Shown here one piece after another: positions 35,341 through 43,802 of a stretch of DNA of 44,269 nucleotides (the stretch's first letter is position 1; each line of letters starts with the position of its first letter). The position numbers were made by a program, and so were the translations under genes. Where the stretch lies: contig NTJY01000005.1 in the NCBI GenBank assembly GCA_002457245.1, positions 1 through 44,269 on the forward strand, in the 5' to 3' direction. The stretch is from SAR92 bacterium MED-G29 (GTDB taxonomy: Bacteria > Pseudomonadota > Gammaproteobacteria > Pseudomonadales > Porticoccaceae). The notes beneath the pieces are model-generated. The model made no database searches. It had not been told where the DNA came from and saw only the letters and a list, made by a program, of their open reading frames with translations.

Positions 35341-35823
35341 TCAATGCCTGCCCCATTTAAGCATCGCATCCTCATCACTTGATTTTGGGCTTACCCAATG
35401 CCACTGATCTCCAATCATAACTCGCTTCCAAAAGGTCGCCTTGAGTTTCAAGTAATCCATTAAAAATTCAGCTGCATTAAATGCTTCAGATCGATGTTCA
35501 CTGGCAACGCCTACAAATACAATTTGGTCATTAGGAGATAACTTTCCAACCCGATGGATAATAGTTACGCCCAGAAGAGACCACCGCACCGCGGCCTCCT
35601 CAGCAATATTAGTCATGAGAGCCTCTGTCATCCCAGGGTAATGCTGCAAATCCATTGCGCTCAATGAATCACTCCTGACTTTTTGACTCTCGCTATTCTC
35701 GAAATCACGAACTAACCCAGTAAAAGTGACAACAGCTCCGATCTGATGACATAACAATCGAAGACGTTGATATTCCAGCCCTACGTCGAAATTCTCACAC
35801 TCAACTCGAATATGACTCTTCAT
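35341..35823 (-). CDS. moaE: Molybdopterin synthase catalytic subunit
   Basis: Protein of 160 residues, which with MoaD makes molybdopterin from cyclic pyranopterin phosphate. AVVTFTGLVRDF and LQHYPGMTEALM are early blocks, then HRVGKLSPND, ASEHRSEAF and MDYLKLKATFWKRV. The two active-site lysines of the family are Lys126 and Lys133 (E. coli 119 and 126). moaD ends seven bases upstream. Confidence 0.95.
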   Translation of the reverse strand: MKSHIRVECENFDVGLEYQRLRLLCHQIGAVVTFTGLVRDFENSESQKVRSDSLSAMDLQHYPGMTEALMTNIAEEAAVRWSLLGVTIIHRVGKLSPNDQIVFVGVASEHRSEAFNAAEFLMDYLKLKATFWKRVMIGDQWHWVSPKSSDEDAMLKWGRH

Positions 35824-35830
35824 ATCACGA

Positions 35831-36082
35831 TCAACCCCCTGTGACTGGAGGCAAGAAGGCTAGCTCATCTCCGTCGTTGATAGGATAATCCCACCCCACT
35901 ATGACTTTATTTACTGCGACAAGTACCTGCGCTGCTGCCAACTGCTTTCCCAAATTTACATTATCTTCAGAGAGCAGCGAACGAATTTTCTTAGGTGTGG
36001 CTTCAATTTCAGTGCAATTAACCTTTAATTCAATATTTTCGGAAAAGTCACCTAATCGACCAAAAAATAAAACCTTAACCAA
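35831..36082 (-). CDS. moaD: Molybdopterin synthase sulfur-carrier subunit
   Basis: Ubiquitin-like protein of 83 residues (E. coli 81) ending in the required Gly-Gly ([10 protein letters not shown]), which carries the thiocarboxylate. I choose TTG 36082 as start: GGAGG lies eight bases upstream and the protein then begins [11 protein letters not shown] like its family. An in-frame GTG at 36103 would add seven residues without a good ribosome site. The chosen start overlaps the moaC stop by eight bases. Confidence 0.92.
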   Translation of the reverse strand: MVKVLFFGRLGDFSENIELKVNCTEIEATPKKIRSLLSEDNVNLGKQLAAAQVLVAVNKVIVGWDYPINDGDELAFLPPVTGG

Positions 36083-36569
36083 TAGTTTTGCCTCCGATCT
36101 CACCAGAGATCCAATGCCCAGACTTACCCCCTGTTTTTTCCAGTAATCGCGTATCTTTGATCACAATACCCTTGTCTATACCTTTACACATATCATAAAT
36201 CGTAAGTGCAGCAATAGAGGCCGCGGTGAGTGCTTCCATTTCAACACCGGTTCTCCCAGTAGTTTTGCATAATGCAGAAATTGACAATATATTCTCTGAC
36301 ATCTCAAATTTGATGGTCGCTTTGGTTAGAGGTAATGGATGACACAAAGGTATCAGCTCACTACATCTTTTAGCAGCTTGAATACCCGCGATCCTAGCTG
36401 CGGCAAACAAATCACCTTTGGGCACATTATCATCATTAATTGCTCTTAAAATAGCCTCAGAAAGAATCACTTGCGAAACAGCAAGAGCACTTCGACTCGT
36501 CTCTTTTTTAAGAGAAATGTCAACCATATTGGCCTCTCCATCACTATTGAGGTGAGTCATCTTACTCAT
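36075..36569 (-). CDS. moaC: Cyclic pyranopterin monophosphate synthase
   Basis: Protein of 164 residues, acting right after MoaA. Family blocks are [48 protein letters not shown] and [28 protein letters not shown], followed by [15 protein letters not shown]. It heads the Moco operon, 191 bases from the probable start of the divergent sulfatase gene. I find no Moco riboswitch-like fold in that short leader by eye. Confidence 0.96.
   Translation of the reverse strand: MSKMTHLNSDGEANMVDISLKKETSRSALAVSQVILSEAILRAINDDNVPKGDLFAAARIAGIQAAKRCSELIPLCHPLPLTKATIKFEMSENILSISALCKTTGRTGVEMEALTAASIAALTIYDMCKGIDKGIVIKDTRLLEKTGGKSGHWISGEIGGKTIG
36091..36095 (-). promoter_or_regulatory. Ribosome binding site that decides the moaD TTG start
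   Basis: A perfect GGAGG on the minus strand sits inside the last codons of moaC, eight bases before TTG 36082-36080. It supports coupled translation of moaC and moaD and the rare TTG start. Confidence 0.7.
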
Positions 36570-36760
36570 AATTCAGGCTCTTGATTCAAAAATTAAACGA
36601 CACTCTGCTTCGTCCGTAATAGTACCGTAAATTTGTTATGGGCGGCATATCTATCGAAATTCAGAGCGTATTTTACCTGTGGAAGAGCTTCTACCTAAAT
36701 GGTAGGATTTGGTGGATCAAAAACGTAACTTCAAACCAAGAATATAAGGATCAAGGGCAA

Positions 36761-38254
36761 ATGCCTCTCAAGCTTATTTCATTTATCGCATTATTGATTC
36801 TTTGCAGTTTATGTCAGGCCCAGCTACTCAATAAAAAAGATCGGCCACCTAATTTTATTTTGATTTACACTGATGATATGGGTTATGCCGATGCTGGTCC
36901 CTTTGGCAATCCTTTGATTGCAACACCCGCCATCGATGCCATGGTGGAAAAAGGGCAAACTTGGACGAACTTTTACTCTTCAGCTCCAGTGTGCACCCCC
37001 AGTCGAGGCGCTCTCCTGACAGGAAAACTTCCAGTTCGTACTGGACTTTATGGCAACCAAATTTCTGTATTTTTCCCTGGTAGTAAAAGGGGTCTTCCTC
37101 ACTCTGAAAATACTATCGCCGAAGTCTTTCAACAAGAGAACTATGCGACTGGCATGTTTGGAAAGTGGCATTTAGGTGATGCTAGAACCTACTACCCCAC
37201 TCGACATGGATTTGACGAATGGCTTGGCATTCCCTACTCCAATGATATGGATTGGGAAGTAGATGGTATAAATATTGGCAATATCTTTAACCCGCCTCAA
37301 AAAATAGGCGAGAAGTGGGCATTAGTAACACCAAAGATAATGGAAATGGTGTATCAACCAAATATCACTGATTGGCAGGTTCCTTTAGTACATAGTCGAA
37401 GGGAATCCCATGGAGTGTTCAAAGATAGAGAATTAGAGAGGCCGGCAAAACAGAAAGTTATCACCCAACGATATACAAACGAGTCAATAAACTTTATTCG
37501 GCGATCAGTAAGAGAAAACCAACCCTTCTTTTTATATCTTGCTCATAGTATGCCGCATGTACCCCTTTTTAGATCTACTGATTTTGAGGGAAAGAGTGGA
37601 GCGGGAATCTATGGTGATGTTATAGAAGAGATAGACTGGAGCGTTGGAAGCATTCTAAAAGAGATCAAAGATCTGGAGATTGACGACACTACTTATGTTG
37701 TTTTTACAAGTGATAACGGCCCATGGCTTCTATATCGAGATCATGCAGGTTCAGCGAAACCCTTGAGAAACGGAAAAGCCACCACTTTTGAGGGAGGCAT
37801 GAGAGTAATGACCGTATTTACTGGACCTGATATTAGATCTGGGATCACTAAAGAGTTAGGCATGCAAACTGATTTATTTGTTACCTTTGCAAAACTAGCT
37901 GGGTTTGAAACTCCCAAAACAGCAACAGATAGCTTTGATCTGAGTCAAACTCTCAAATTTAATAGATCAAGTGGTAGAGAATTTGTACCCTATTACAGCG
38001 GGTCTGAACTCAGAGCGTTTCGTTATAAGAATCATAAAATTCATTTTGTTACGAAAGGAGCCTTCCAAGAGCCTCCAAAAAGAGTCGTTCATGATGTGCC
38101 ATTACTTATGGACCTAACTCTTGATGTGGGCGAAAAAATAGACATTTCAAAGTCTAATCCAGCAATACTTGCTGAGGTCATCCTGCAAGCTGAACGTTTC
38201 AAAGACTCAATTACAGTTCAGCCTTCGATAGTAGATATGCAATTCGGCGAATAA
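36761..38254 (+). CDS. Exported arylsulfatase (FGly sulfatase family)
   Basis: Sulfatase of 497 residues. The start at ATG 36761 (AAGG upstream) gives a signal peptide of about 20 residues (ISFIALLILCSL, probably cut after CQA), so it is exported. The sulfatase core begins with metal ligands Asp38-Asp39 in LIYTDDMGYAD. Cys78 in C-T-P-S-R is the residue oxidised to formylglycine. FGKWHLGD, HSMPHVPLF and FTSDNGPWLLYRDHAGSA follow, as in arylsulfatase A-like enzymes. It removes sulfate from an ester whose nature is unknown. It needs a formylglycine-generating enzyme, not in the window. It sits alone on the plus strand between the Moco and formate dehydrogenase operons. The upstream in-frame codons 36638-36760 are probably not translated. 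Confidence 0.9.
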   Translation: MPLKLISFIALLILCSLCQAQLLNKKDRPPNFILIYTDDMGYADAGPFGNPLIATPAIDAMVEKGQTWTNFYSSAPVCTPSRGALLTGKLPVRTGLYGNQISVFFPGSKRGLPHSENTIAEVFQQENYATGMFGKWHLGDARTYYPTRHGFDEWLGIPYSNDMDWEVDGINIGNIFNPPQKIGEKWALVTPKIMEMVYQPNITDWQVPLVHSRRESHGVFKDRELERPAKQKVITQRYTNESINFIRRSVRENQPFFLYLAHSMPHVPLFRSTDFEGKSGAGIYGDVIEEIDWSVGSILKEIKDLEIDDTTYVVFTSDNGPWLLYRDHAGSAKPLRNGKATTFEGGMRVMTVFTGPDIRSGITKELGMQTDLFVTFAKLAGFETPKTATDSFDLSQTLKFNRSSGREFVPYYSGSELRAFRYKNHKIHFVTKGAFQEPPKRVVHDVPLLMDLTLDVGEKIDISKSNPAILAEVILQAERFKDSITVQPSIVDMQFGE

Positions 38255-38346
38255 AATACGAGTTTGACTTAATTAAATGTGACAAACCCTAAGGCTATAA
38301 CTTATGTAAGAAGCATGGATGTTTCGCAAAGGGTGATTTCGGGCAT

Positions 38347-38583
38347 TTATTTCATCTTTTGGATAGCCGCCAGTTTTTTAACAGCACTGTAAGAGATACT
38401 CGTGAGACCTAAATCCTCTTTGTCTATTTGCTCGCTGATTAAATTTTTCATCGGTGGCGACCAAAATTTTTCCAGATGTTCTGAGACTTGCACAGCCACG
38501 AAATCTTCTTCACCATTTGAGCGCATATTAAGTGAAATTTGATTAACCATTTTCACCAATCGATCTATTTTTTTCGCACTCAT
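38347..38583 (-). CDS. fdsD: NAD-dependent formate dehydrogenase delta subunit
   Basis: Small protein of 78 residues matching FdsD: early IDRLVKMVNQISLNM, then VAVQVSEHLEKFWSPPMK and a C-terminal LTSISYSAVKKLAAIQ. It is a small subunit of the soluble formate dehydrogenase complex, thought to help maturation or stability. Its ATG overlaps the fdhD stop by four bases (ATGA). It is the last gene of the fds operon. Confidence 0.93.
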   Translation of the reverse strand: MSAKKIDRLVKMVNQISLNMRSNGEEDFVAVQVSEHLEKFWSPPMKNLISEQIDKEDLGLTSISYSAVKKLAAIQKMK

Positions 38584-39392
38584 TTTAATTCACTTATTAG
38601 TCGTTGTTCGTTAGCGTATATTACGTGCCTGTCGCGTCTAGAGAAGCCAACTAAAGTTAATCCACATTTCTCGGCTAATTCAATAGCTAGCGATGTTGGA
38701 GCTGATACAGATGCCAGTATCGGCATATCTGCGTTAGCTGCTTTAGATACCATTTCATAGCTTGCTCTGCTGGTTACGAGAGCAAAGCCTGGATCAATAG
38801 CGTTTCCACGAGCCCTCGCACCGATCAATTTATCCAAAGCATTATGCCGACCAACATCCTCTCTGAGTACTACAATATCACCATCAAGATTACACCAAGC
38901 GGCGGCGTGGACTGCGCCTGTCTGCTTTTGAAGTTCTTGGACCTCAGAAATTGTAATGATCGCACGCTGCAATGCAGCATGGCTTAACAAAATTTCACTG
39001 TTCACCCATTTAGGATTTGGAACCGCAATTTCTAGTGACTCAGCCCCACAAATGCCACACCCCGTCCTACCAACGAGGTTCCTGCGCTTTTCCTTAAGTC
39101 CAGCAAACCTCTCAGCGGTAATCAATGCGTGAAGTTCAATTCCTTTGTCCGTGGAGATCTCTTCAAGATCGAGTAATTGATCAGCGGTTTCGACAATTCC
39201 CTCAGTAAGACTAAATCCAAATACAAAATCTTCAAGATCCGAAGGAGTTGCCATCATCACCACATGTGAGATGCCATTAAAAACAATTGCCACAGGAGTT
39301 TCTGTCGCTACCTGATCTTCAACTGTTGAGATTTGACCGCCCTGCCAGACATGCCGTTGGACATAACTTGCGGGGTCAGTACTCATAATCAT
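38580..39392 (-). CDS. fdhD: Formate dehydrogenase accessory sulfurtransferase (FdhD/FdsC)
   Basis: Protein of about 270 residues needed to sulfurate the bis-MGD cofactor of formate dehydrogenases. The active cysteines are C112-x2-C115 in GRTGCGICGAESLE. LREDVGRHNALDKLIG and VTSRASYEMVSKAA follow, with a C-terminal GLTLVGFSRRD. I choose ATG 39392, which overlaps the fdsA stop by one base (TGATG); TTG 39395 and ATG 39386 are alternatives. It is the fdsC position of fdsGBACD operons. Confidence 0.95.
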   Translation of the reverse strand: MIMSTDPASYVQRHVWQGGQISTVEDQVATETPVAIVFNGISHVVMMATPSDLEDFVFGFSLTEGIVETADQLLDLEEISTDKGIELHALITAERFAGLKEKRRNLVGRTGCGICGAESLEIAVPNPKWVNSEILLSHAALQRAIITISEVQELQKQTGAVHAAAWCNLDGDIVVLREDVGRHNALDKLIGARARGNAIDPGFALVTSRASYEMVSKAANADMPILASVSAPTSLAIELAEKCGLTLVGFSRRDRHVIYANEQRLISELK

Positions 39393-42238
39393 CAATGCCT
39401 AGCTTTCGCCAGTAAATGCTGTTGCTGAGTATTAAACATTTTTTGACGTTCTTGCCAACGAGATGGGGCCGTAACCTTGCTAATCTGCACTGCTGTTACC
39501 TTGAATTCTGGGCAGTTGGTCGCCCAATCACTATTATCAGTAGTAATCACATTCGCGCCAGAAACTGGATGATGAAAAGTTGTATAAACCACACCTGGTT
39601 TAACACGACTAGTCACATCAGCGTGTAGAACAGTATTTCCAACACGGCTTTTTATACCCACCCAATCACCGTGCTTGATGCCTCGCTCTTCCGCGTCATG
39701 AGGATGGATCTCTAAGGTATCCTCTTCATGCCACTCACTGTTTTTAGTTCGTCGAGTTTGAGCTCCCACATTGTATTGAGACAGGATACGTCCAGTGGTC
39801 AAAAGAAGGGGGAATTTGCGATTAGCACGTTCCTCAGTGGGTACATACTCAGTTATCGCAAAGAATCCCTTACCACGAACAAACTCATCAACGTGCATAA
39901 CGGGCGTTCCAGCTGGTGTGTGATCATTACATGGCCACTGAATACTTCCCAATTTATCAAGTTTTGCGTAAGAAACGCCGTTAAATGTAGGAGTGAGACG
40001 AGCGATTTCATCCATAATTTCAGAAGGATGATCATATTGAAACTTGCAACCCAGAGCGTTAGCTAAAGCCATCGTACCCTCCCAGTCGGCCTTTCCACTT
40101 AGAGGCGGCATCGTTTTACGAACTCTTGAAATACGACGTTCGGCGTTAGTGAAGGTACCATCTTTTTCAAGAAACGATGCGCCCGGAAGAAAAACGTGGG
40201 CAAACTTAGCTGTTTCATTAAGAAAAATATCTTGGACCACCAAGCATTCCATGGAACTGAGCGCTGTCTCAACGTGCTGAGTATTTGGGTCAGATTGCGC
40301 AATATCTTCTCCCTGACAGTATAGACCCTTGAATTCACCATCAATAGCTGCATCAAACATATTAGGAATTCTCAAACCCGGCTCGGGATCAAGCGTGACT
40401 CCCCACTCACCTTCAAAAAGATTTCTTGTCACTTTACTGGAAATATGTCGATATCCTGGCAGCTCATGAGGGAAAGAACCCATGTCGCATGAACCCTGAA
40501 CATTGTTTTGGCCTCTTAGTGGATTAACACCAACTCCCTCTCGTCCAACATTTCCAGTTAACATTGCTAAATTAGCTATAGCCATCACAGCTGTGGAACC
40601 TTGACTGTGCTCTGTAACACCGAGGCCGTAGAAAATTGCCCCATTACCACCTTCCGCATAAAGTCTTGCTGCAGCCCTTAAATCGCGCGCAGGAACACCG
40701 CTAAATTGCTCAGTATTTTCCGGGGAGTGACGATCGTCACTTATGAAAGCTGACCATTTTTCGAATTCATCCATTTCACAACGATCTTCAATATACGTTG
40801 ATGCCTGCAGACCTTCTTTAACAATCACGTGTGCGAGCGCATTCAATACTGTGACATTGGTGCCCGGTCGAACTGGTAGATGAAAATCTGCGCTTATGTG
40901 CGGAGAATTTACCAGCTCAATTTCTCGCGGATCAATCACAATTAACTTAGCGCCCTCACGTAATCGACGCTTTAATCGAGATCCAAATACTGGGTGAGCT
41001 TCAGTTGGATTAGCGCCCATCACAATAATGACATCTGCTTTCGCTACGGAGGCAAATGTCTGTGTGCCAGCGGATTCCCCTAGGGTAGTCTTTAAACCAA
41101 AGCCGGTGGGCGAATGACAAACTCTTGCGCAAGTATCAATATTATTATTGCCAAATCCCATACGAACCATCTTTTGTACCAGATAGACCTCCTCATTGGT
41201 ACATCGAGAGGAGGAAATTGCGCCAATACTTGTGCGGCCATACTTTGACTGGATTTCTTTAAAGCGCTTGGCTGTATGATTTACCGCCGTCTCCCATGAG
41301 ACCTCTTGCCAAGGGTCATGAATACTCTCTCGAATCATTGGTTGGGTTATACGATCTTTGTGAGTGGCATAGCCGAAGGCAAATCGACCCTTGACACACG
41401 CATGACCTTCATTCGCCTTTCCATCTTTGTAAGGGGTCATACGAACTACGTCATTTCCCTTCATTTCGGCTTTAAATGAGCAACCCACACCGCAATATGC
41501 ACACGTCGTAATAACGGAATGCTCTGGCTTTCCAGCTTCAATAATACTTTTCTCAGTCAGAGTTGCAGTTGGGCAAGCAGCAACACATGCTCCGCAAGAG
41601 ACACAATCAGAGTCCATGAAATCCTCTGACTGTCCTGCACTGACTTTTGACTCAAACCCACGCCCATCAATCGTGAGTGCAAATGTGCCTTGAGTTTCCT
41701 CACAAGCTCTAACGCATCTTGAACAAACAATACATTTCGAAGGATCGAAGGTGAAATAAGGATTTGATTCATCCTTTTCCGCTACAAGATGATTGTCCCC
41801 CTCAAAACCATAACGCACAGATCTCAAGCCTACTTCACCTGCTGTGTCCTGAAGCTGACAATCTCCATTGGTAGGGCAAGTTAAACAATCCAAAGGATGA
41901 TCTGAGATGTACAGTTCCATTACATTACGTCGGAGCTTACCAATCTCACTTGATTGAGTGACAACCTGCATACCTTCTTCGACATTGGTCGTGCAAGAAG
42001 CAGGGAAACCACGCCTGCCCTCAATTTCAACCAAGCATACCCTACACGATCCAAAGGATTTTAAAGAATCTGTGGCGCATAATCTTGGAATCTTAATCCC
42101 TTTCTCTGCAGCTGCTCGCATCACCGAGGTACCTTCAGGCACTGTAACATCTGCACCGTCAATCGAGAGGGTAACCATAGTTTCACTTTCTATTTCAGGC
42201 GTACCAAAATCTGCCTGCGGTTCATAAAATTCAAGCAT
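39392..42238 (-). CDS. fdsA: NAD-dependent formate dehydrogenase alpha (Mo catalytic) subunit
   Basis: Protein of 948 residues that oxidises formate to CO2. The N-terminal [2Fe-2S] domain has C54, C65, C68, C82. A His-Cys3 [4Fe-4S] site follows (HPLDCLTCPTNGDC), then two ferredoxin clusters (CIVCSRCVRAC, CVSCGACVAACP). The molybdopterin part begins with a further cluster (CAYCGVGC) and carries the Mo ligand in IDTCARVCHSP, Cys374-His375. This is a Cys, not Sec, enzyme. The C-terminus has a bis-MGD-binding domain (HHPVSGANVITTDNSDWATN). I start at ATG 42238, one base after the fdsB stop; the upstream GTG/ATG extension of 14 residues is inside fdsB. Confidence 0.96.
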   Translation of the reverse strand: MLEFYEPQADFGTPEIESETMVTLSIDGADVTVPEGTSVMRAAAEKGIKIPRLCATDSLKSFGSCRVCLVEIEGRRGFPASCTTNVEEGMQVVTQSSEIGKLRRNVMELYISDHPLDCLTCPTNGDCQLQDTAGEVGLRSVRYGFEGDNHLVAEKDESNPYFTFDPSKCIVCSRCVRACEETQGTFALTIDGRGFESKVSAGQSEDFMDSDCVSCGACVAACPTATLTEKSIIEAGKPEHSVITTCAYCGVGCSFKAEMKGNDVVRMTPYKDGKANEGHACVKGRFAFGYATHKDRITQPMIRESIHDPWQEVSWETAVNHTAKRFKEIQSKYGRTSIGAISSSRCTNEEVYLVQKMVRMGFGNNNIDTCARVCHSPTGFGLKTTLGESAGTQTFASVAKADVIIVMGANPTEAHPVFGSRLKRRLREGAKLIVIDPREIELVNSPHISADFHLPVRPGTNVTVLNALAHVIVKEGLQASTYIEDRCEMDEFEKWSAFISDDRHSPENTEQFSGVPARDLRAAARLYAEGGNGAIFYGLGVTEHSQGSTAVMAIANLAMLTGNVGREGVGVNPLRGQNNVQGSCDMGSFPHELPGYRHISSKVTRNLFEGEWGVTLDPEPGLRIPNMFDAAIDGEFKGLYCQGEDIAQSDPNTQHVETALSSMECLVVQDIFLNETAKFAHVFLPGASFLEKDGTFTNAERRISRVRKTMPPLSGKADWEGTMALANALGCKFQYDHPSEIMDEIARLTPTFNGVSYAKLDKLGSIQWPCNDHTPAGTPVMHVDEFVRGKGFFAITEYVPTEERANRKFPLLLTTGRILSQYNVGAQTRRTKNSEWHEEDTLEIHPHDAEERGIKHGDWVGIKSRVGNTVLHADVTSRVKPGVVYTTFHHPVSGANVITTDNSDWATNCPEFKVTAVQISKVTAPSRWQERQKMFNTQQQHLLAKARH

Positions 42239-42239
42239 A

Positions 42240-43802
42240 TTAATGATCTCTTCGACTATTAAGGCCAAAGTCCTCCTCAAAGTGAGTCAAGGCACTTTGA
42301 ACTGGAAAGGGAGTCATCCCTCCCATGGCACACAATGATCCTAACTCCATTGTATCGCATAACTCATGCAACAAAATTAGATTATCATCTCGATCCTCAT
42401 TAGCAACAATTCTATCGATAACCTCAACTCCGCGGGTAGATCCTATACGGCAGGGTGTGCACTTACCACACGATTCAATTACACAGAATTCCATTGCAAA
42501 ACGAGCTTGAGCAGCCATATCCGCCGTATCGTCAAAAACAACAACTCCACCATGCCCTATCATAGCTTTAAGCGCAGCAAATGCCTCATAGTCAAGTGGC
42601 GTATCCCATTGAGACTCAGGTAAAAATGCGCCCAATGGACCACCCATTTGAATTGCGCGAATGGGACGACCAGAGAAAGTACCCTCTCCAAAAGTTTCAA
42701 CAACCTCTCTCAATGTCGCACCAAATGCAAGCTCTATAAGGCCACCCCTCTTAACATTTCCAGCCAGCTGAACTGCCAAAGTGCCTCTCGAACGACCCAT
42801 ACCAAAATTCTTATATGCATCAGAGCCTTCTTCCAAGACAGTTGCCGCAGCACCTAATGTCAAAACATTATTTACCACCGTGGGTTTACCAAAAAGCCCC
42901 TCAATAGCGGGTAAAGGAGGCTTAGTTCTCACCATTCCTCGTTTGCCCTCTAAACTCTCCAAAAGAGAAGTCTCTTCACCACAAATGTATGCCCCTGCGC
43001 CCAAACGAACTTCCAAAAAGAAATCCTTGCCCGAGTCACGAATATTTTCACCCAGGAAACCGGCCTTGTAAGCCTCTTTGATAGCATGATTTAGTATCTT
43101 GTGCGCAACTGGATATTCAGATCGCAAGTATATATAGCCCTGATTTGCACCCACAGCGAGCCCAGCAATCGTCATTCCTTCAATCAACTGGTACGGATCA
43201 GATTCCATAAGCAACCTGTCTGCGAACGTGCCTGAGTCCCCTTCGTCGGCATTGCAGACTATATATTTTTGCTCACCTGGCGCATCTAGTACGGTTTGCC
43301 ATTTGATGCCGGCTGGGAATGCTGCTCCGCCCCTCCCACGTAACCCCGAGTTTTTTAACTCATCAACAATTAATTGACTATCCATCGATAGCGCTTTGGT
43401 TAGCCCTTTAAATCCAGACAAACTTTGATAACTGTTGATACAGGTAGGATCACTTAGGCCTGAGCGCTTGAATGTGAGTCTCTGCTGTTTTGCCAGATAT
43501 TCAATATTTTCAACACTACCTAAAAACAATGGATGAGCGATGTTTTTAAGGTCACTATGGGAATCTTCCAACACATCTATTATCGAAGGAACATCAGACA
43601 TAGTTATAGGGCCAAATCCAAAACGATCGCCTTCAAACTCTATTTCAAGCAATGGCTCTAGCCAAAACATTCCGCGAGAACCATTGCGGATCAACTTGAC
43701 ATCCAACCCTCGACTGCTGATAGACTCTGTCAACAATGAAGCAATTTCATCACTTCCCAACGCTAACGCAGTTGTATCCTGTGGAACAAAAATATTTATC
43801 AA
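42240..43802 (-). CDS. fdsB: NAD-dependent formate dehydrogenase beta (NADH/FMN) subunit
   Basis: NuoF-like protein of 520 residues. A thioredoxin-like N-terminal part of about 110 residues precedes the flavin and NADH domain, with GLRGRGGAAFPAGIKW (153-168) and NADEGDSGTFADR. An SLBB-type segment follows. The C-terminal [4Fe-4S] site is in ESCGKCTPCRIGSTRG plus a later Cys (GSLCAMGG). It passes electrons from formate to NAD+. It starts with TTG 43802, with GGAG eight bases upstream, and overlaps the fdsG stop by four bases. Confidence 0.96.
   Translation of the reverse strand: MINIFVPQDTTALALGSDEIASLLTESISSRGLDVKLIRNGSRGMFWLEPLLEIEFEGDRFGFGPITMSDVPSIIDVLEDSHSDLKNIAHPLFLGSVENIEYLAKQQRLTFKRSGLSDPTCINSYQSLSGFKGLTKALSMDSQLIVDELKNSGLRGRGGAAFPAGIKWQTVLDAPGEQKYIVCNADEGDSGTFADRLLMESDPYQLIEGMTIAGLAVGANQGYIYLRSEYPVAHKILNHAIKEAYKAGFLGENIRDSGKDFFLEVRLGAGAYICGEETSLLESLEGKRGMVRTKPPLPAIEGLFGKPTVVNNVLTLGAAATVLEEGSDAYKNFGMGRSRGTLAVQLAGNVKRGGLIELAFGATLREVVETFGEGTFSGRPIRAIQMGGPLGAFLPESQWDTPLDYEAFAALKAMIGHGGVVVFDDTADMAAQARFAMEFCVIESCGKCTPCRIGSTRGVEVIDRIVANEDRDDNLILLHELCDTMELGSLCAMGGMTPFPVQSALTHFEEDFGLNSRRDH

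Noticed and set aside
36570-36760. Moco riboswitch upstream of moaC
   Set aside because: I could not find a convincing multi-stem fold by eye in this short leader; a covariance-model search would settle it.
39728-40066. 112-codon plus-strand open frame
   Set aside because: It is antisense to fdsA over conserved bis-MGD sequence, so it is a shadow frame.
41070-41130. Selenocysteine codon in formate dehydrogenase
   Set aside because: The Mo-ligand position reads Cys (CARVCHSP) with an ordinary codon, and no in-frame TGA is present.
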